Positions 7,871 through 16,336 of a stretch of DNA of 64,000 nt are shown piece by piece. The first letter of the stretch is position 1; every line of letters begins with the position of its first letter. The position numbers and the translations under genes were made by a program. The notes beneath the pieces are model-generated. The model was not told the origin of the DNA, ran no database searches, and saw nothing but the letters and a program-made list of their open reading frames with translations. Source of the stretch: Halopelagius inordinatus (GTDB lineage: Archaea > Halobacteriota > Halobacteria > Halobacteriales > Haloferacaceae); contig NZ_FOOQ01000002.1 in the NCBI RefSeq assembly GCF_900113245.1, positions 656,881-720,880 of the forward strand. The letters are read 5' to 3'.

Positions 7871-9235
7871 ATGGTACTATCTAACCCGATGGTCCCGTTC
7901 GTCGTGGGGTTGCTTGCAGTGGTCCTGCTGTTGGTGTGGTTGAAACTCCCGGCGTTCGTCGGACTCATCATCGCTACGGTCATCGTCGGTGTCGTGACGC
8001 CGGAGGTACCGTTCGCCGAAGTACCGACCACGACGGCGGAGGCGTTCGGGGACGTGTTGGTCGGAATCGGTATCCCCATCCTGATGGCGGCCGTCATCGG
8101 GAAGACGCTGATGGAGAGCGGTGCCGCCGAACGAATCGTCCGCGCGTTCCTCGGCATCACCGGGAACGAGAACTCCGAGTACGCGCTGTTGGGGAGCAGT
8201 TACATCCTGTCGATTCCGGTGTTCTTCGACAACGTGTTCTACCTGCTCGCGCCTATCGGTCGGTCGATGCGGGCGCGAACGGGCGACAAGTTCGCGGTGT
8301 ACATCTCGGTTCTCAGTGCCGGAGCGCTCGGGACGCACATGTTGGTCCCTCCGACCCCCGGTCCGTTGGCGATGGCGGCCGAACTCAACGTGGACCTCGG
8401 AGTCGCGATGGGCGTCGGCGCGTTGGTCGCGATTCCGACGACTCTCGTCGGCGGCGTCGTGTACGGCCGTTGGATCGACCCTCGGATGGATATTCCGCTC
8501 CGCGACGCGATGGGAACGACCGCAGAGAGCGTGAGAGAGAACGCGGACCAACCGATAGACGAACTCCCCGGAATCGTCGAAGCGACGCTGCCCATCGTGG
8601 TCCCCGTCGTGTTCATCGCCTCGAACACCATCGCGGGCGTTCTCCTCTCTGAGGGCGCGTCGATACTCTCCGTGACCGCGTTCTTCGGGGACCCGAACAT
8701 CGCGCTCACGGCGGCGGCTCTGCTATCGTCGTGGACGTTCTACCGGATGAAGGACCTGACCAGGAGAGAACTCGAATCCGAACTGACCGAGGCGCTGAAG
8801 AGCGGTGGCAACATCATCGCGATAACGGCGGCCGGCGGTGCGTTCGGTGCGATGCTCCAGAGCGCGGGAATCGGAGACTACATCGCAGGAAACCTCAGCG
8901 AAGTCGGTATCCCGCTTCTCATGACGGGATGGCTCATCGCCGGGTTGATCCGAATCGCTCAGGGTTCGGGCACCGTCGCAATCCTGACCGGCGCGTCTAT
9001 CATGGCACCGCTTACGGGGCCGCTCTCCGTCCATCCCGTCTACATGATGATGGCGGTCGGCACCGGCGGGATGCTGTTTGCGTGGTACAACGACAGCGGC
9101 TGGTGGATCGTCAAAGAAGTCGCGGGAATCACGCAAGCGGAGACGTTCAAGACGTTCTCCGCGGTTAATTTGGTGATGTCCGTGACCGGGATAACGGTCG
9201 TGTTAGTCCTCTCGACGCTGATGCCCCTCCAGTAA
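7871..9235 (+). CDS. GntP-family sugar-acid:H+ symporter
   Basis: A 454-residue polytopic permease of the GntP family (gluconate, fructuronate and related acids). About 12 hydrophobic segments are visible. Family features include FFDNVFYLLAPIGRSM near residue 120, THMLVPPTPGPLAMA near 158, and the C-terminal RIAQGSGTVAI and WYNDSGWW segments. The start at 7871 gives a short N-terminus before the first helix. It lies 155 nt after the TIM paralogue with its own promoter and inverted repeat. In context it should import the sugar acid used by the upstream enzymes. Confidence 0.9.
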   Translation: MVLSNPMVPFVVGLLAVVLLLVWLKLPAFVGLIIATVIVGVVTPEVPFAEVPTTTAEAFGDVLVGIGIPILMAAVIGKTLMESGAAERIVRAFLGITGNENSEYALLGSSYILSIPVFFDNVFYLLAPIGRSMRARTGDKFAVYISVLSAGALGTHMLVPPTPGPLAMAAELNVDLGVAMGVGALVAIPTTLVGGVVYGRWIDPRMDIPLRDAMGTTAESVRENADQPIDELPGIVEATLPIVVPVVFIASNTIAGVLLSEGASILSVTAFFGDPNIALTAAALLSSWTFYRMKDLTRRELESELTEALKSGGNIIAITAAGGAFGAMLQSAGIGDYIAGNLSEVGIPLLMTGWLIAGLIRIAQGSGTVAILTGASIMAPLTGPLSVHPVYMMMAVGTGGMLFAWYNDSGWWIVKEVAGITQAETFKTFSAVNLVMSVTGITVVLVLSTLMPLQ

Positions 9236-9815
9236 GGGAGAGGCGCGACCTCCCCCGCGAAACCGACGCGGCACTCGTCGGATTCTCCCTCGCCGGTACG
9301 ACGCACGTCCGAGAGCCCGGCCCGTGAGACTCTCGCGGGAGCGCGCCGACTCCAATAGACATCGGAGGGCGGTACCCAGTCGAAACCGTCACCGTGACGG
9401 CCGAGCGAGCGGAAGCCGTCCGTTCCAGAGGCGTCGGGTCACCGTTCGTCGGAACCGACGCTGAAACGCGCACGAGTAGCGCTTCGCCCCATCATAAATA
9501 CAGCAGGTTATGTTAGAAAGATATTTTATCTCAGGTATAAAAGAACATAGCCCAAGTATTTGTAACCTCTATTCTATTTTATTACCCCAGATATATCAGA
9601 AATAAATTGTAGTTTGCGATATTTATGCCACACTAATACCCGACTGTGGAGTTATTTTTCGTTTATCCCCACATTTTTCGGTCTCGTGCGGATTCGTGAT
9701 TATTGTCCGGATGTCAAATTGTGTTTCGGTGGCAAATACCGCACCGAACCCGGGAAATCGGCGTTCGAGATTGCCGCGGAGTTCGCCGAGCGAACGTCAC
9801 CGACGTTCGGAGTGA
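9236..9815. other. 580-base intergenic region with an AT-rich core
   Basis: The part to about 9480 is GC-rich without a convincing ORF. From about 9490 to 9720 it is strongly AT-rich (for example ttagaaagatattttatctc and cctctattctattttatta), with several T-runs that could end transcription from the permease side. I see no RNA gene. A cysteine- and aromatic-rich frame at 9614-9856 is not convincing as a gene. Confidence 0.4.
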
Positions 9816-10592
9816 CTACCACGTCTCCGTCGTCGTTCCCCGGCGAACGGCGTTGACCGCCGCGCCGAACAGTACCACGATGCTGGCGAAGTACAGCCAC
9901 GTGACGAAAAGAAGGACGGCCCCGATTATCCCGTACGCCGCGTAACGACCGGCGTTGGACGCGTAGATTCGGAAGCCGATCTGCAGGAGTACCCACCCGA
10001 CCGCGGCGACGGCCGCCCCCGGCAACACCTCGCCGACCGTCACGTCGACCGGCGGGAGAACGTAGTAAATCGGGAGGAGCGCCAGCGTCAACGCGAGTAT
10101 CAACACGGCGGTTCCGAGGACGTTGGCGAGCGGAATCTGCAGGTTCAAAACCGAGAGCGCGACGCCGACGCCGACGACGAGTGCGACGGCGAGAGCGATG
10201 CCGAGGGTCACGACGAGGGCGTCGCGGACCTGTTCGAGGAGGGAAACGTCGAGGTCGTTCGCGTACACGTTGTCGAACGCCTGCGTGAGGCCGCGAAAGA
10301 GTTTCAGCGCGCTCCACGTCAGCGTGAGAAACCCGACTACGGACGCGGCACCCCGTCCGGTGGTGTTGGTCAGCGTCTCCGTCACGGCGCCTTGCCCCGC
10401 ATCGGAGAGTTGCTGGCTGAGCATGTCGGCGATGCGGGTGGCAAACGCCTCTCCCCCGACGAACGACGCGATAGAGACTGCCAGAAGTATCATCGGGATT
10501 ATCGACACGAACGCGTAGTAGGCGATTCCCGCGGCCAGATAGGTGATATTTCGGTCCCGTGCGAGAGCGACGACGGATCGGGCGGTCGACAT
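9816..10592 (-). CDS. YihY/BrkB family inner-membrane protein
   Basis: A polytopic membrane protein of about 258 residues. It opens with MSTARSVVALARDRNITYLA and continues with GIAYYAFVSIIPMILLAVSI, the family N-terminal signature. Later helices include VVGFLTLTWSALKLFRGLTQ and the C-terminal YAAYGIIGAVLLFVTWLYFA. The family was once called RNase BN in error, and its transport or other role is unclear. I use the ATG at 10592; an ATG at 10601 adds three residues, and longer forms add an improbable tail. It is divergent from the small protein at 10758. Confidence 0.85.
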   Translation of the reverse strand: MSTARSVVALARDRNITYLAAGIAYYAFVSIIPMILLAVSIASFVGGEAFATRIADMLSQQLSDAGQGAVTETLTNTTGRGAASVVGFLTLTWSALKLFRGLTQAFDNVYANDLDVSLLEQVRDALVVTLGIALAVALVVGVGVALSVLNLQIPLANVLGTAVLILALTLALLPIYYVLPPVDVTVGEVLPGAAVAAVGWVLLQIGFRIYASNAGRYAAYGIIGAVLLFVTWLYFASIVVLFGAAVNAVRRGTTTETW

Positions 10593-10757
10593 ACGGAACA
10601 TCAGAACCGCTGTCGTAAACCCGGTTGTGGCCGCGGGGTGCGACGCCGTAGGCGACGAACCCGACGTGAGACCGTCGTTCGCCCCCGGAATGGCCGGAAG
10701 ACGAGCGTCGAACGGCGGGCACAGCACTTAGGGACGGACGGACCCAATCTCGTGCGC

Positions 10758-11000
10758 ATGGAGGCACCCCGACAGTTGCGTTCTGCGGCGGCGGAACGGG
10801 AGGAGATCACCATCGCTCACCGGGAGTACGAGGACGAGAACGTCGTCGCCATCGACTTCGGCCCCGGCGTCGAAGCGACGCTCGATATCGTCGGAGAGAC
10901 GGCCATCGTCGTCGCGGGCGAGAGCCAGTACGAGTTCGAGATTCCGCCCGAAGCGACCGACGTCACGACGAACGACGGTATTCTCCTGATAACGGAGTAA
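10758..11000 (+). CDS. small Hsp20-like conserved haloarchaeal protein (80 aa)
   Basis: Reads MEAPRQLRSAAAERE, then VVAIDFGPGVEATLDIVGET and YEFEIPPEATDVTTNDGILL. The alternating beta pattern ending in a short -GIL-I- motif resembles the C-terminal half of an alpha-crystallin/Hsp20 fold and matches a family (DUF7127, from memory) of short haloarchaeal proteins. The ATG lies 166 nt from the divergent YihY start. No chaperone activity can be claimed from this. Confidence 0.6.
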   Translation: MEAPRQLRSAAAEREEITIAHREYEDENVVAIDFGPGVEATLDIVGETAIVVAGESQYEFEIPPEATDVTTNDGILLITE

Positions 11001-11063
11001 CGGAGAGACGGCGCGCCCGCGGGGCGGAGGCCACGTATCCGGCGTCCGAACCGCCGGCTCGGT

Positions 11064-11609
11064 TCACTCGTCCTCCGCGTCGCGGCGGTGTTCGGAGTCC
11101 TCTCCGAGAGCGACGATGTACTCGTCTATCCACGGGGGTTCCTCGCGGTCCTTCGACCACTCGAACAGGTGGCGCTTCTCGTTCGCGTAGTAGTATCTGT
11201 AGGCGTCGACGTAGTCGTCCGCCTCCCATCGCCCGGTGAGTCGCGGGGGGTCGCTCGTCGCTTCGCTCGGCCACTCGAAGCCGCGGACGGTGTCTGAGTC
11301 GAGCGTCTCGACGGTCGCCCAACAGCCGTGTCTCCGCTCTTCGTCGTGGTCCCAGCGGTACCGCCACTCGCGGTGCGCCGCCTCGGTGTACTCCCTGAGA
11401 TACCGCCAGTTGCCGTGCGACTCCGCGGCCCACCGGGTGAGCGGATGGTGCTGGTGCGTGAAGTAGAGCTCTTCGCCCGCGGCCCCGTTTAACTGCGCCG
11501 CGGTCGTCAGCACCATCGAACACTCGAAGACGCTGCTTGTGACGTGTTTGTCCACGAGCCACGTGACCGCCGTATCCGGGTCGCGGTCGAGCCAGAACGC
11601 GTTGACCAT
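11064..11609 (-). CDS. uncharacterised protein with phage-like 'DKHV' motif (181 aa)
   Basis: Starts MVNAFWLDRDPDTAVTWL and continues VDKHVTSSVFECSMVLTTA, then HPLTRWAAESHGNWRYLREY. This arrangement (a metal-ligand-like D/H/E set followed by H-P and W-x-W segments) resembles an uncharacterised family that I associate with phage and a few prokaryotic genomes. Several His, Asp and Glu residues are spaced like an enzyme active site, but I do not know the function. The ATG at 11609 is preferred because upstream codons have low-complexity composition and would overlap the divergent nuclease gene. Confidence 0.65.
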   Translation of the reverse strand: MVNAFWLDRDPDTAVTWLVDKHVTSSVFECSMVLTTAAQLNGAAGEELYFTHQHHPLTRWAAESHGNWRYLREYTEAAHREWRYRWDHDEERRHGCWATVETLDSDTVRGFEWPSEATSDPPRLTGRWEADDYVDAYRYYYANEKRHLFEWSKDREEPPWIDEYIVALGEDSEHRRDAEDE

Positions 11610-11728
11610 CTCTCGGCGTTCGGGACCGGCGTCAGTTAGTCTCTCGGGCGGAGGAGCGAACTGCGAGGCGGGCGCGGACGTCGGCGGCAGCGGACTCTTG
11701 GTCGTCGCCCGCCAACCGTCTCCTCTCG

Positions 11729-12376
11729 ATGTCACTCTCAGTCGTCGTCGACGACAGGGAACCGCCCGCCGTCGCGGAGGCGGTCCGAGCGCACGCCGAC
11801 GTGGACGCCGTCGCCTCGCGCCGACTCGCGTCCGGAGACGTCGTCGTGGGAGACGTCGGAATCGAGCGAAAGACGCTCTCGGACTACGTGAGCACGCTTC
11901 TGGGGCGGAGCGCGCCGGACCTCTACGACCAAGTGCGTCGGCTGAGCGAGGCGCACCCCCACTCGTATCTCCTCTTGGAGGCCGAACTCCCGGCGGACGG
12001 CGACGAGGGGGTTCCGGCGGCCGCGGTCCGGGGGTCGGCCGCGTCGATAACGGCGCGGTTCGGAACGCCGGTCATCCCGTGTTCGGACCTCGACCGACTC
12101 GTCGATATGGCCGTTCGACTCGGCCGAAAACACGTCGAAGAGCCCTCGACGCCCGCGCTTCCGAACGGGTCCGTGACGACGCTCGGCGCGCCGACCGCGA
12201 AGCGGATGTACGGCTGTATCGACGGCGTCGGAACCGACACTGCGGGCCGACTGTACGAGGCGTACCCCGCCGTCGCGGACGCCGTCGCGGCGTCGCCCGA
12301 GGAGTTGATGCGAATCGACGGCGTCGGTCCGAAACGAGCGGACGCGATATACGCCGCGTTCAGAGACGGGGGGTGA
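11729..12376 (+). CDS. ERCC4-domain nuclease with helix-hairpin-helix
   Basis: A 215-residue structure-specific nuclease of the XPF/Hef type without a helicase. The ERCC4 core is visible: VVDDRE (residues 6-11), GDVVVGDVGIERKTLSDYV (36-54) with the ERKxxxD catalytic signature at 46-52, then a long helical stretch. The C-terminus holds tandem helix-hairpin-helix elements (CIDGVGTDTAGRLY; MRIDGVGPKRADAIY) for DNA binding. In archaea such proteins cut branched DNA at stalled forks and in repair. It is shorter than haloarchaeal Hef, so it is a stand-alone nuclease paralogue. It is divergent from the preceding gene with a 119-nt gap. Confidence 0.9.
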   Translation: MSLSVVVDDREPPAVAEAVRAHADVDAVASRRLASGDVVVGDVGIERKTLSDYVSTLLGRSAPDLYDQVRRLSEAHPHSYLLLEAELPADGDEGVPAAAVRGSAASITARFGTPVIPCSDLDRLVDMAVRLGRKHVEEPSTPALPNGSVTTLGAPTAKRMYGCIDGVGTDTAGRLYEAYPAVADAVAASPEELMRIDGVGPKRADAIYAAFRDGG

Positions 12377-12404
12377 CGACGCTCGCGGGGGCGACCGCCG
12401 GGCG

Positions 12405-12647
12405 TCAGAACAGGTCCGAGCGGAGGCGGAGTTCGTCGTTCTGCGCCGTCGCGAACGCCGACTCCTCGACGGTGTGGGCGTCGTCGTCTTCGGTCCAGTC
12501 GAGTGTCTCTCTGAGGCCCTCGTCGACGTTGTCCCACTCGGGGTCGACGTATGCCCGGCCGCCTCGAACGTCCGTCACCACGCCGATGCGCTCGTTTCCG
12601 CTCACGACCGTCTTCTCGCGGTCGCCTTTCGAGAGTTCGACCGTCAT
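12405..12647 (-). CDS. PRC-barrel-like small protein (80 aa)
   Basis: Starts MTVELSKGDREKTVVSGNER followed by IGVVTDVRGGRAYVDPEWD. The short beta-strand pattern with a G-x-V-x-x-V-x-G core resembles PRC-barrel domains, which occur as small stand-alone proteins in haloarchaea. The acidic C-terminus (DWTEDDDAHTVEESAFA) is typical for the group. Role unknown. Confidence 0.65.
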   Translation of the reverse strand: MTVELSKGDREKTVVSGNERIGVVTDVRGGRAYVDPEWDNVDEGLRETLDWTEDDDAHTVEESAFATAQNDELRLRSDLF

Positions 12648-12731
12648 CTCGGCGACGACGACGCCAGCGACGACAAAAATACCGCCGCCGGGTCGTTCAA
12701 CTGGTTTCCGCCCGTTCTCGCGTCGCCGGTC

Positions 12732-13181
12732 TCACGTGCGTTCGCCGAGTCGGAGGTCGAACAGTTCTCGGACGACGGACTCCGGTGCGACCATGCAGAC
12801 GCCCGCGTTCGTCAGTTCCGGGTTCGTCACGAAGTGCGCCGTAGCGCCCGGTTCGAGGATGGTGACCGTCTCTTCTGTCCCGTCCTCGGACTCGAAGAGG
12901 AACGTGGGCATCTCCACTCGCGTCCCCGGTTCCACGTCGCCCGCGCCCGCAAAGAGCACGCCGTCGTCCTCCTCGAAGAGCGACTCCTCGTTCGTGACGT
13001 AGGCGGCGGGTACCTCCGGGTCGGCCGCCCAATAAACCCGGTCGTCGGCGTCGAGTACGTCGAACTCGAACACCGCGTCCGGGAGGGTGACGCGTCGCTC
13101 TCCCGTCTCGACTCCGCTTCGTCCGAGCCACACTAACGCGTCCTCTGCGTTGCCTGTTACGTCGAGCACACACCGTTCCAC
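12732..13181 (-). CDS. hypothetical acidic protein (about 149 aa)
   Basis: The coding part reads VTGNAEDALVWLGRSGVETG, VYWAADPEVPAAYVTNEESL and TVTILEPGATAHFVTNPELT, with composition typical of haloarchaeal soluble proteins. I do not recognise a family. No ATG fits the 5' end: GTG at 13181 gives 149 residues and GTG at 13169 a slightly shorter form. The open frame continues further upstream but with non-coding-like composition. It converges on nothing and lies 84 nt past the PRC-like gene on the same strand. Confidence 0.5.
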   Translation of the reverse strand: MERCVLDVTGNAEDALVWLGRSGVETGERRVTLPDAVFEFDVLDADDRVYWAADPEVPAAYVTNEESLFEEDDGVLFAGAGDVEPGTRVEMPTFLFESEDGTEETVTILEPGATAHFVTNPELTNAGVCMVAPESVVRELFDLRLGERT

Positions 13182-13299
13182 ACTCCGGAGCGGAAAAAGT
13201 GCTGAGGCGGACGTGTAACGATTCGAGAGAGTTCCCGACCCCGCCCGTCGCTCAGAGACCCGCAAAAGCCAGCAACCGACGTACCTCGTCACCAGACAT

Positions 13300-14160
13300 A
13301 TGAGTGATTCCGCCGAACGCAGAGGACGTATGAACATTCCGACTCGAACCCTGCCAAGCGGCGTCGAGATGCCGCAGGTCGGCGCGGGGACGTGGGACAT
13401 CGGCGGAGAGACTGTCAAAGAGTCCGTCCGGACGGCGCTCGACGCGGGGTACGCCCACGTCGACACGGCCGAGGGGTACAAAAACGAGGCCGAAATCGGC
13501 GAGGTGCTCGCGGAGTACGACCGCGAGGACATCTTCCTGACCTCGAAGGTCCTCCCTTCGAACCTCCACTACGAGTCGGTTCTCGAATCCTGCGAGGCCA
13601 GCCTCGACCGCTTGGGGACTGACTACCTCGACCTCTACTTGATACACTGGCCGAACCCGACCATCTCGCTGCGCGAGACGATACAGGCGCTCGAACGCCT
13701 CCACGAGGAGGGGAAGGTCAAAAACATCGGCGTGAGCAACTTCACGAAGTACCAACTGATGTTCGCGCGGCGCGTGGCGGACGTCCCCATCGCCGTCAAT
13801 CAGGTTGAGTTCCACCCGTGGCTCAACCAAGACGACCTTCTGCAGTACTGCGACGACAACGATATCGTCCTCACCGCGGCCGCCCCGTTGGCCCGAACTG
13901 AAGTGCTCGACGACCCCGTCGTCCGCGACGTGGCCGAGGCGTACGACAGAACGCCGGCGCAGGTCGTCCTGCGCTGGCAGATTCAGAAAGGTATCGTCAC
14001 GATTCCCAAATCCTCGACGCCCGACCACATCCGGTCGAACTTCGAGGTGGGCGAGTGGGAACTCGACGCCGAGGACGCCGCGCGAATCGACGACATCGAC
14101 ACCGAAAAGCGCGTCTACATGATCGACGTCGACGACGAGACGTACGGGATTCCGCGCTGA
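13300..14160 (+). CDS. aldo/keto reductase
   Basis: A NADPH-dependent TIM-barrel oxidoreductase of 286 residues. The catalytic tetrad is visible: Asp55 and Tyr60 (VDTAEGY), Lys83 (LTSKV) and His116 (YLIHWP). The NADP-binding C-terminal part has IPKSSTPDHIRSN. The ATG at 13300 gives the length used here; ATG at 13330 (MNIPTRTLPSG) is nearly as good. A second member of this family lies at 34745-35554. Likely roles are reduction of toxic aldehydes or ketones; substrate unknown. Confidence 0.88.
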   Translation: MSDSAERRGRMNIPTRTLPSGVEMPQVGAGTWDIGGETVKESVRTALDAGYAHVDTAEGYKNEAEIGEVLAEYDREDIFLTSKVLPSNLHYESVLESCEASLDRLGTDYLDLYLIHWPNPTISLRETIQALERLHEEGKVKNIGVSNFTKYQLMFARRVADVPIAVNQVEFHPWLNQDDLLQYCDDNDIVLTAAAPLARTEVLDDPVVRDVAEAYDRTPAQVVLRWQIQKGIVTIPKSSTPDHIRSNFEVGEWELDAEDAARIDDIDTEKRVYMIDVDDETYGIPR

Positions 14161-14175
14161 CGGCGTCGCGCGGCC

Positions 14176-14994
14176 TCAGAGATACGAGTCGTCGTACTCC
14201 TCGGAGTCAGGAGCGTGACTGTTGCCGCACTCGCCGCACTCCAACCGTTCCATGTCGTCCATCTGGACGTCCAGCGACCCGCAGTTGGCGCAGTAGTAGC
14301 CGTACCGTTCGCCCCACTCCTCGTCGAGATACGTCACGAAGAAGGGGGCTTGAGTCCCGGACGCGCCGTCGCTGTCGGTGTCGACGTACACGTTCTGTCC
14401 GTCCTCGGTCGTCGCGGTTCTGACTCCGTCTTCGAGTTCGGTGTCGGGGAAGTCGATGTCGCCGTCGTCGGTCTTCGCGGAGTCGGTCTTGTCGGTCGCC
14501 GCCGAGGGTTCGGTGTAGACGTACTCGACGAACGATTCGTCGCCGAGTTCGACCGTCCGTTCCTCGGTCCGTTCGAGGTCCAGATGCTCGAAGAACTGCT
14601 CGCCCTCGGTGTTTTTCTCCAACGCCGTCGCCTGAATCCGCTCGACGCCCCGTTCTCGGAACGCGTCCATCGCCGCCTCGAACAACTCCGTTCCGATTTC
14701 GAGGCCCCGGTGTTCGGGGTCGACGAACAACCAGCGAACCTCGCCGACGTCGCCGTCTACGCTGCCGAGAACGATGCCGGCGACGGTTGGGTCCGCGTCG
14801 TCGATGCTGTTCTCCGCGACGACGGCGACGGCGTCCTCGTCGTCGAACGTCCGCCGCAGAGCGTCATCTCCGAACTCCTCTTGGGTCACCGCATCTATTT
14901 GCTGCGGACTCAGCCTGTACGACGTGGTCATCGAACTATCGACCATCTGGCGTATCCGGTCTGTGTCCTCCGGGGTCGGGTCGCGGAGTTCCAT
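14176..14994 (-). CDS. GNAT acetyltransferase fused to a zinc ribbon
   Basis: A 272-residue protein with two parts. The N-terminal GNAT domain starts MELRDPTPEDTDRIRQM and has the acetyl-CoA loop WLFVDPEHRGLEIGTELF near residue 100; the usual R-G-x-G-x-G/A loop reads RGLEIGTE here. The C-terminal part carries a four-cysteine zinc ribbon (CANC and CGEC 16 residues apart) within a DUF5816-like segment (name from memory), preceded by an acidic linker. The ATG at 14994 is chosen because the sequence before it does not resemble the family. It overlaps nothing and is divergent from the ATP-grasp gene. Substrate unknown. Confidence 0.85.
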   Translation of the reverse strand: MELRDPTPEDTDRIRQMVDSSMTTSYRLSPQQIDAVTQEEFGDDALRRTFDDEDAVAVVAENSIDDADPTVAGIVLGSVDGDVGEVRWLFVDPEHRGLEIGTELFEAAMDAFRERGVERIQATALEKNTEGEQFFEHLDLERTEERTVELGDESFVEYVYTEPSAATDKTDSAKTDDGDIDFPDTELEDGVRTATTEDGQNVYVDTDSDGASGTQAPFFVTYLDEEWGERYGYYCANCGSLDVQMDDMERLECGECGNSHAPDSEEYDDSYL

Positions 14995-15124
14995 GTTTCT
15001 CACCTCGTCCACAATCGGGATAAGCGCGGGGGCGGAGTTCACGAAATCCGGACGTTCAGGTCCCCAAATCAGAATAGACGAATCCGGCAGAACTCGTATG
15101 TGTGGGCTGTCTGTAGACGGGAGC

Positions 15125-16270
15125 ATGCTCGAACGAATGCGGCGCGCGAGAGAACGCGTCCGGAGGGAGGGAGTCGGGTCGTTCGCCTACGAGGCGGTCA
15201 GGTCGACGCTCCCGTTTCGAGACCGGTTCCGGTTGGATCTCCTTCTCTTCGAGTGGACGAAAGGCCGGACGGTACCGCTCGACCCGTGGAACCGCCTCCG
15301 GATGCTCCGGCACGGCTTTCTCTCCTCGTCGTACTACCTCTACGGCTTCGACGAACGGCGGAACTACGGCGACTACGTCTCGGAGTACGAGAAGATGGCG
15401 TACACCGCCCACATCAACGGTCGGACGCGAACGTACCTCGACGACAAGTTCGAGTTCTACGCGGCGATGCGGAGTCGGGGGTTCGAAGACGCGCTTCCGA
15501 ACCTGTTCGGCGCGATAGGCGGCGGACGGGAGAACGTCGAAGATATCGACGCCGACGACGTGCTCGAACTCCTCGACGGCGGCGAGAAACTCGTCTTGAA
15601 GGGCGCGACGGGCGCGGGCGGAAGCGGCGTCTACATCTGTGAGAGCGACGGCGACGGCTACCTCGTCAACGGCGATACCGTTCCCGCCTCGGCGGTGCGG
15701 TCCGTCGTGGCGTCGGTCCGCGGCTATCTCGTCACGGAGTTCAACGAACAGGCCGAGTACGCCGCGGAGGTGTATCCGAACTCGCCGAACACGGTTCGCG
15801 TCCTGACGATGCATCCCGGGGACGACGACCCGTTCGTCGCCGCCGTCGTCCACCGGTTCGGCGCGGCGGGGTCCGGCGGCGTCGACAACTGGTCGCGGGG
15901 CGGTATCGCCTGCGAGATAGACCGAGAGCGGGGCGAACTGCGTCGGGCGACTCGGTTCCCGTTTGACGGTAAACTACGGTGGTTCGACTCTCACCCCGAC
16001 ACCGGCGCCCGCATCGAGGGGCGGTCGGTCCCGGGGTGGGACCGAATCGAGGCGTCCGTGCTCGAACTCGCCGAGGCGTTTCCCGACATGCCGTACGTCG
16101 GGTGGGACCTGTTGGTCACCGACTCGGGCGAGTTCGTGGTACTGGAGGGGAACAACCAGTGCGACGTCGATCTGATACAGGCGAACGAACCGCTGTTGGC
16201 GGACGACCGGGTGGTCGAGTTCTACGACGAGTTCGTGGACTCCGAGCGGTGGCCGCGGAGCGACTCGTGA
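15125..16270 (+). CDS. ATP-grasp protein of the sugar-transfer-associated type
   Basis: A 381-residue ATP-grasp enzyme. The nucleotide-binding lysine and glycine loop is seen as KLVLKGATGAGGSGVYIC, and the metal-binding end as VLEGNNQCDVDLIQAN. The N-terminal region (YLYGFDERRNYGDYVSEYE) matches ATP-grasp proteins often found in capsule and glycan clusters. Such enzymes join carboxylates to amines or thiols using ATP. A TATA-like agaatag near 15070 would place leaderless transcription close to an in-frame ATG at 15098, which would add nine residues; I use 15125. No polysaccharide genes are nearby. Confidence 0.75.
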   Translation: MLERMRRARERVRREGVGSFAYEAVRSTLPFRDRFRLDLLLFEWTKGRTVPLDPWNRLRMLRHGFLSSSYYLYGFDERRNYGDYVSEYEKMAYTAHINGRTRTYLDDKFEFYAAMRSRGFEDALPNLFGAIGGGRENVEDIDADDVLELLDGGEKLVLKGATGAGGSGVYICESDGDGYLVNGDTVPASAVRSVVASVRGYLVTEFNEQAEYAAEVYPNSPNTVRVLTMHPGDDDPFVAAVVHRFGAAGSGGVDNWSRGGIACEIDRERGELRRATRFPFDGKLRWFDSHPDTGARIEGRSVPGWDRIEASVLELAEAFPDMPYVGWDLLVTDSGEFVVLEGNNQCDVDLIQANEPLLADDRVVEFYDEFVDSERWPRSDS

Positions 16271-16336
16271 CTCGCTCTGTTCGTCGGGTGCGAACAGCCA
16301 CGGACCTCTTCACCCGTCGTCGTGTACGATTCGGAG

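Noticed and set aside
9614-9856. 80-codon Cys- and aromatic-rich frame in AT-rich DNA
   Set aside because: Codon use and composition are unlike its neighbours and it overlaps the end of the YihY gene; no family likeness.
14215-15642. 475-codon frame antisense to the GNAT gene and overlapping the ATP-grasp gene
   Set aside because: Composition of a shadow frame; no motif, and it contradicts two clear genes.
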